Both the position numbers and the translations under genes were made by a program. Below the pieces are notes generated by a model. The model was not told the origin of the DNA. It made no database searches and saw only the letters and a list, made by a program, of their open reading frames with translations. Positions 62,037 through 64,000 of a stretch of 64,000 nucleotides of DNA are shown here, piece after piece. Source of the DNA: Acidiferrimicrobium sp. IK (GTDB lineage: Bacteria > Actinomycetota > Acidimicrobiia > Acidimicrobiales > Palsa-688); the NCBI RefSeq assembly GCF_025499425.1, contig NZ_JAIMCB010000010.1, positions 62,001 through 126,000 of the forward strand. The letters are read 5' to 3'. How positions within the stretch are numbered: position 1 is the first letter of the stretch; each line of letters begins with the position of its first letter.

Positions 62037-62603
62037 TCAGTCTCCGGTGCGAGCCAGCATGCCGGCGGCGACGGTAGACACCGCCACGCCGGCGGAAGCC
62101 ATCAAGATCCCCGGCCCCCAGTGGCACACCATCTCGAGCGCCATCTGGTGCAGCGGGGACATCGACGACCAGCCGGGAACGCCGAGGAACATGAGCCCCG
62201 ACTGCCCGGCGCCGGGCACGATTATGTCGAAGAGCCACGGGCCGGCTCCCATCCACACCCCGAGGAAGATGGTGGCGAGCGCGAGCGCGCGCAGCGCCGG
62301 GGCCATGGCCCGGCGGGCATCGGGGCCGCAGCGGGCCACGCGCAGCACGGCGTACCCGAGGAGGACGCCGAGGGCGCCGGGAATGACGTGGAGCACGATC
62401 CGGTCGGTGGTCCACTGCCACGCTGCGCCGTCGAGGGGGAGCCCGACCGCAGGCCCGACGAAGGGCATGACGCCCATGAACAGCCCGAGGCCGATCACCG
62501 CCTTGGCGACCAGCGCCGGCTCGAGGCCCAGGATCGGGTTGGCGGCGGTCGCCGGAGCGGGGGCCGAGCGCAGGCGGCTGTTGGACGGCTCGGTGGCGGT
62601 CAT
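62037..62603 (-). CDS. Hypothetical multi-pass membrane protein
   Basis: A 188-aa protein with about four hydrophobic segments: residues about 30-50 (VAKAVIGLGLFMGVMPFVGPAVG), 68-82, 100-122 and 160-182 (GILMASAGVAVSTVAAGML). The family is not recognised. It begins ATG 62603; a longer frame was rejected because the added N-terminus is hydrophilic. Confidence 0.6.
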   Translation of the reverse strand: MTATEPSNSRLRSAPAPATAANPILGLEPALVAKAVIGLGLFMGVMPFVGPAVGLPLDGAAWQWTTDRIVLHVIPGALGVLLGYAVLRVARCGPDARRAMAPALRALALATIFLGVWMGAGPWLFDIIVPGAGQSGLMFLGVPGWSSMSPLHQMALEMVCHWGPGILMASAGVAVSTVAAGMLARTGD

Positions 62604-62713
62604 GGGGCGAGCATCTCCTCGGTGTGGGTCCGCGGGGTCACCGCTGGCAGCAGCGGCGGTCCCGGCGTAGCGGACTTCGCCGCCGAGCGCCTGAGTTCCT
62701 GCCTCGCCTACCG

Positions 62714-63127
62714 TCAAACCTGGCGCAGCCGGCGCAGGATCGGGAGAACCGCGGCCAGCTCGGCTTGGTCCTGGTCGTCGAGCGCTTCCAGCCGGGAGGC
62801 GAACGCCGCCGCGCCGAGTTGGCGTTGCTGGTGCAAGAACTCCCGCCCGGCGTCGGAGATGGCGACCATCACGACCCGCGCGTCGTCCGGGTCGCGCCGG
62901 CGCTGGACCAGACCGGCCCGCTCCACCTGGGCGACCACCGCGGTCATCGAGGGTTGGGCCACGCCCTCCACCGCGGCCAGCTCGGTGATCCGCCGCGCCC
63001 CTGTCCGGTCCAGCGTGTCAAGAGTCGAAAGCGACGTGAGACTCAGCTGTCTTGGTCGCTCGCGCACCGCGAGGAGAACCAGCTCCATGAACGCCACGGC
63101 CAGCTCCCGGCGCACATCGTCGTTCAC
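62714..63127 (-). CDS. MarR-family transcriptional regulator
   Basis: A 137-aa winged-helix protein. The recognition region ARRITELAAVEGVAQPSMTAVVAQVERAGLVQRRRDPDDARVVMV matches the MarR HTH-wing with DPDDAR. It overlaps the GNAT gene by GTGA (63124-63127), so it is coupled. GTG 63127 follows GGGAG at 7 nt. The operator is unknown; see the palindromes at 60026 and 63708. Confidence 0.88.
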   Translation of the reverse strand: MNDDVRRELAVAFMELVLLAVRERPRQLSLTSLSTLDTLDRTGARRITELAAVEGVAQPSMTAVVAQVERAGLVQRRRDPDDARVVMVAISDAGREFLHQQRQLGAAAFASRLEALDDQDQAELAAVLPILRRLRQV

Positions 63128-63585
63128 CCCCGGCTCCCTTTCTCCAACTGCTTCTCCATGAAGATGAGGGGGCGGCGGGAGTATCCCGCGCCTTCGTAGA
63201 ACGGCATGACCGACGCGTTGTCCCGTTCGACCAGCAGGTTGACCTTGCGACAGCCGCGGGCTCGGAGCCTGTCTTCCAGCTCCTCGACCAAGGCAGTGGC
63301 GATGCGCCGGCCCCGCCACTCCGGGGCGGTGGCCAGGCGCTGAACCCAACCCCGGCGCCCGTCCCAGGTGCCGAGCACCGTCCCCACCGCCACGCCCGTC
63401 GAGGGGGCCTCCGGGTCCGGGGCCTCGGCGATTAGCACCAGGTCGCTCCCCGCTCGCAGGAGCCGCTCCAGCTCCTGCCGGGCCGGCGCGCGCTGCACCT
63501 TTAGGCCGGAGAGCACCCACAAGTCGAGCATGGCGTCGACGTCGCCGGGGCGGGCAGTGCGAACGAGGAAAGAAGGATCGGTCAT
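63124..63585 (-). CDS. GNAT-family N-acetyltransferase
   Basis: A 153-aa protein with the acetyl-CoA-binding motif VQRLATAPEWRGRRIATALVEEL (motif A) and C-terminal VERDNASVMPFYEGAGYSRRPLIFM. Substrate unknown. It is the first gene of the MarR pair and starts at ATG 63585, divergent from the nickel permease gene. Confidence 0.87.
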   Translation of the reverse strand: MTDPSFLVRTARPGDVDAMLDLWVLSGLKVQRAPARQELERLLRAGSDLVLIAEAPDPEAPSTGVAVGTVLGTWDGRRGWVQRLATAPEWRGRRIATALVEELEDRLRARGCRKVNLLVERDNASVMPFYEGAGYSRRPLIFMEKQLEKGSRG

Positions 63586-63700
63586 GGCAGCCCGGTTCGG
63601 TATAGCCGCCCGGGGTGTGGTGTGGTGGGCACCTCGACTGGCGGGGCGTCGCGTGACGCTCCTGAGTCCTTGCCGGGAAGCACCTTGCCCAAATTTTCGT

Positions 63701-63732
63701 TGCTTGTTGCGAGCAGCACGCAACTACTCTTC
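63701..63732 (+). promoter_or_regulatory. GTTGCG-N7-CGCAAC inverted repeat and -10 before the nickel permease
   Basis: GTTGCG (63708-63713) and CGCAAC (63721-63726) form a perfect inverted repeat with a 7-nt spacer, with another GTTGC at 63701. TACTCT (63727-63732) directly follows as a possible -10. It lies between the divergent GNAT-MarR and nickel permease genes. Metal or MarR-type control is possible but not shown. Confidence 0.45.
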
Positions 63733-63788
63733 AACTGGGCGCTCGGAACCAGACCGGCGCCCTCACCGACCAGAGGAAGCCCACCGCC

Positions 63789-64000
63789 GTGAGCGTGACC
63801 GCCGCACCCCCGCTGTCTCGATTGGAGGCGATCAGGCGCGGGCTGACACCCCACGAGTGGCGCCGGGTAGGAGGAATGGCCGGGTTCATCCTGCTGCTCC
63901 ACGTCGCCGGTATCGTGCTGCTCGTCGCCGCGGCGCGCGGCCACTACCACCTGAGTGGCACCAAGACCTTCGGGATCGGCACCGGAGTGCTGGCCTACAC
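63789..64000 (+). CDS. Partial NiCoT-family nickel/cobalt permease (N-terminus)
   Basis: The first 70 codons of a membrane protein, cut by the window end: GTG 63789 after GAGGAAG, then TPHEWRRVGGMAGFILLLHVAGIVLLVAAARGHYHLSGTKTFGIGTGVLAY. This is the start of HoxN/NixA-type Ni/Co transporters; the H-x4-D-H signature would lie beyond the window end. The upstream 160 nt hold a palindrome but no obvious cobalamin riboswitch. Confidence 0.78.
   Translation, partial: MSVTAAPPLSRLEAIRRGLTPHEWRRVGGMAGFILLLHVAGIVLLVAAARGHYHLSGTKTFGIGTGVLAY

Noticed and set aside
63586..63788. Cobalamin riboswitch before the Ni/Co permease
   Set aside because: No GCCACTG box or characteristic stem layout; only a short palindrome is seen.

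Overview
The window is a GC-rich (about 70 percent) bacterial chromosome segment with actinobacterial traits: many GTG and TTG starts, several -10 hexamers placed about 7 nt before a start codon (leaderless transcripts), GAF-ANTAR regulators, an MhuD-type heme oxygenase and a tuberculostearate-type lipid module. Actinomycetota is well supported; an Acidimicrobiia-like lineage is only a guess. Apart from partial genes at both ends the sequence is densely coding with no visible insertion sequence, phage integrase or CRISPR array.

Layout. 1-6740: partial orphan gene, NHL beta-propeller protein, tRNA-Ser(GCT), SF2 helicase, upp, an SDR, two small unknowns and an enoyl-CoA hydratase. 6871-11114: a lipid module with an FAD oxidoreductase (tmsA type) and SAM methyltransferase (tmsB type) facing a delta-9-type acyl desaturase; together they could convert stearoyl to oleoyl and then to 10-methyl-stearoyl chains. 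11268-15428: DksA-like zinc finger protein, transglutaminase, NCS1 permease and an FMN 2-hydroxy-acid oxidase. 15440-24434: recC-recB-recD operon on the minus strand with ATGA overlaps.

25959-54619 holds the most interesting content, a contractile injection system (CIS) of the phage-tail-like eCIS/cytoplasmic CIS kind. The plus-strand operon carries PAAR-like tip, sheath, tube 1, tail-assembly-like protein, a 56-aa DUF6760-like protein, tube 2, a 1157-aa DUF4157 (HELVH) protein, LysM protein, VgrG-like spike, gp25-like and gpJ-like baseplate, tail protein I and a zinc-ribbon membrane protein. Facing it on the minus strand is a coupled four-gene operon: a Pvc16-like (DUF4255) cap gene followed by three single-pass membrane proteins (748, 849 and 2156 aa) with cytoplasmic Ig-like regions and long arrays of carboxypeptidase-regulatory-like beta domains outside. 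An AAA+ ATPase (Pvc15-like) and an FHA-domain protein follow on the plus strand. No tail-fibre gene and no obvious tape-measure gene are visible. My inference is that the three membrane proteins anchor or display the particle at the cell envelope.

54626-64000: lipoprotein and VOC protein, a 37-aa basic microprotein, a GAF-ANTAR pair, a heme-related set (Dyp peroxidase, LOG protein, MhuD-type heme oxygenase), an HtrA-like protease without a signal peptide, an SDR, a membrane protein, a MarR-GNAT pair and the start of a NiCoT nickel/cobalt permease. Two related 52-nt palindromes (9817-9868 and 39565-39616) show compensatory base changes and lie between convergent genes.
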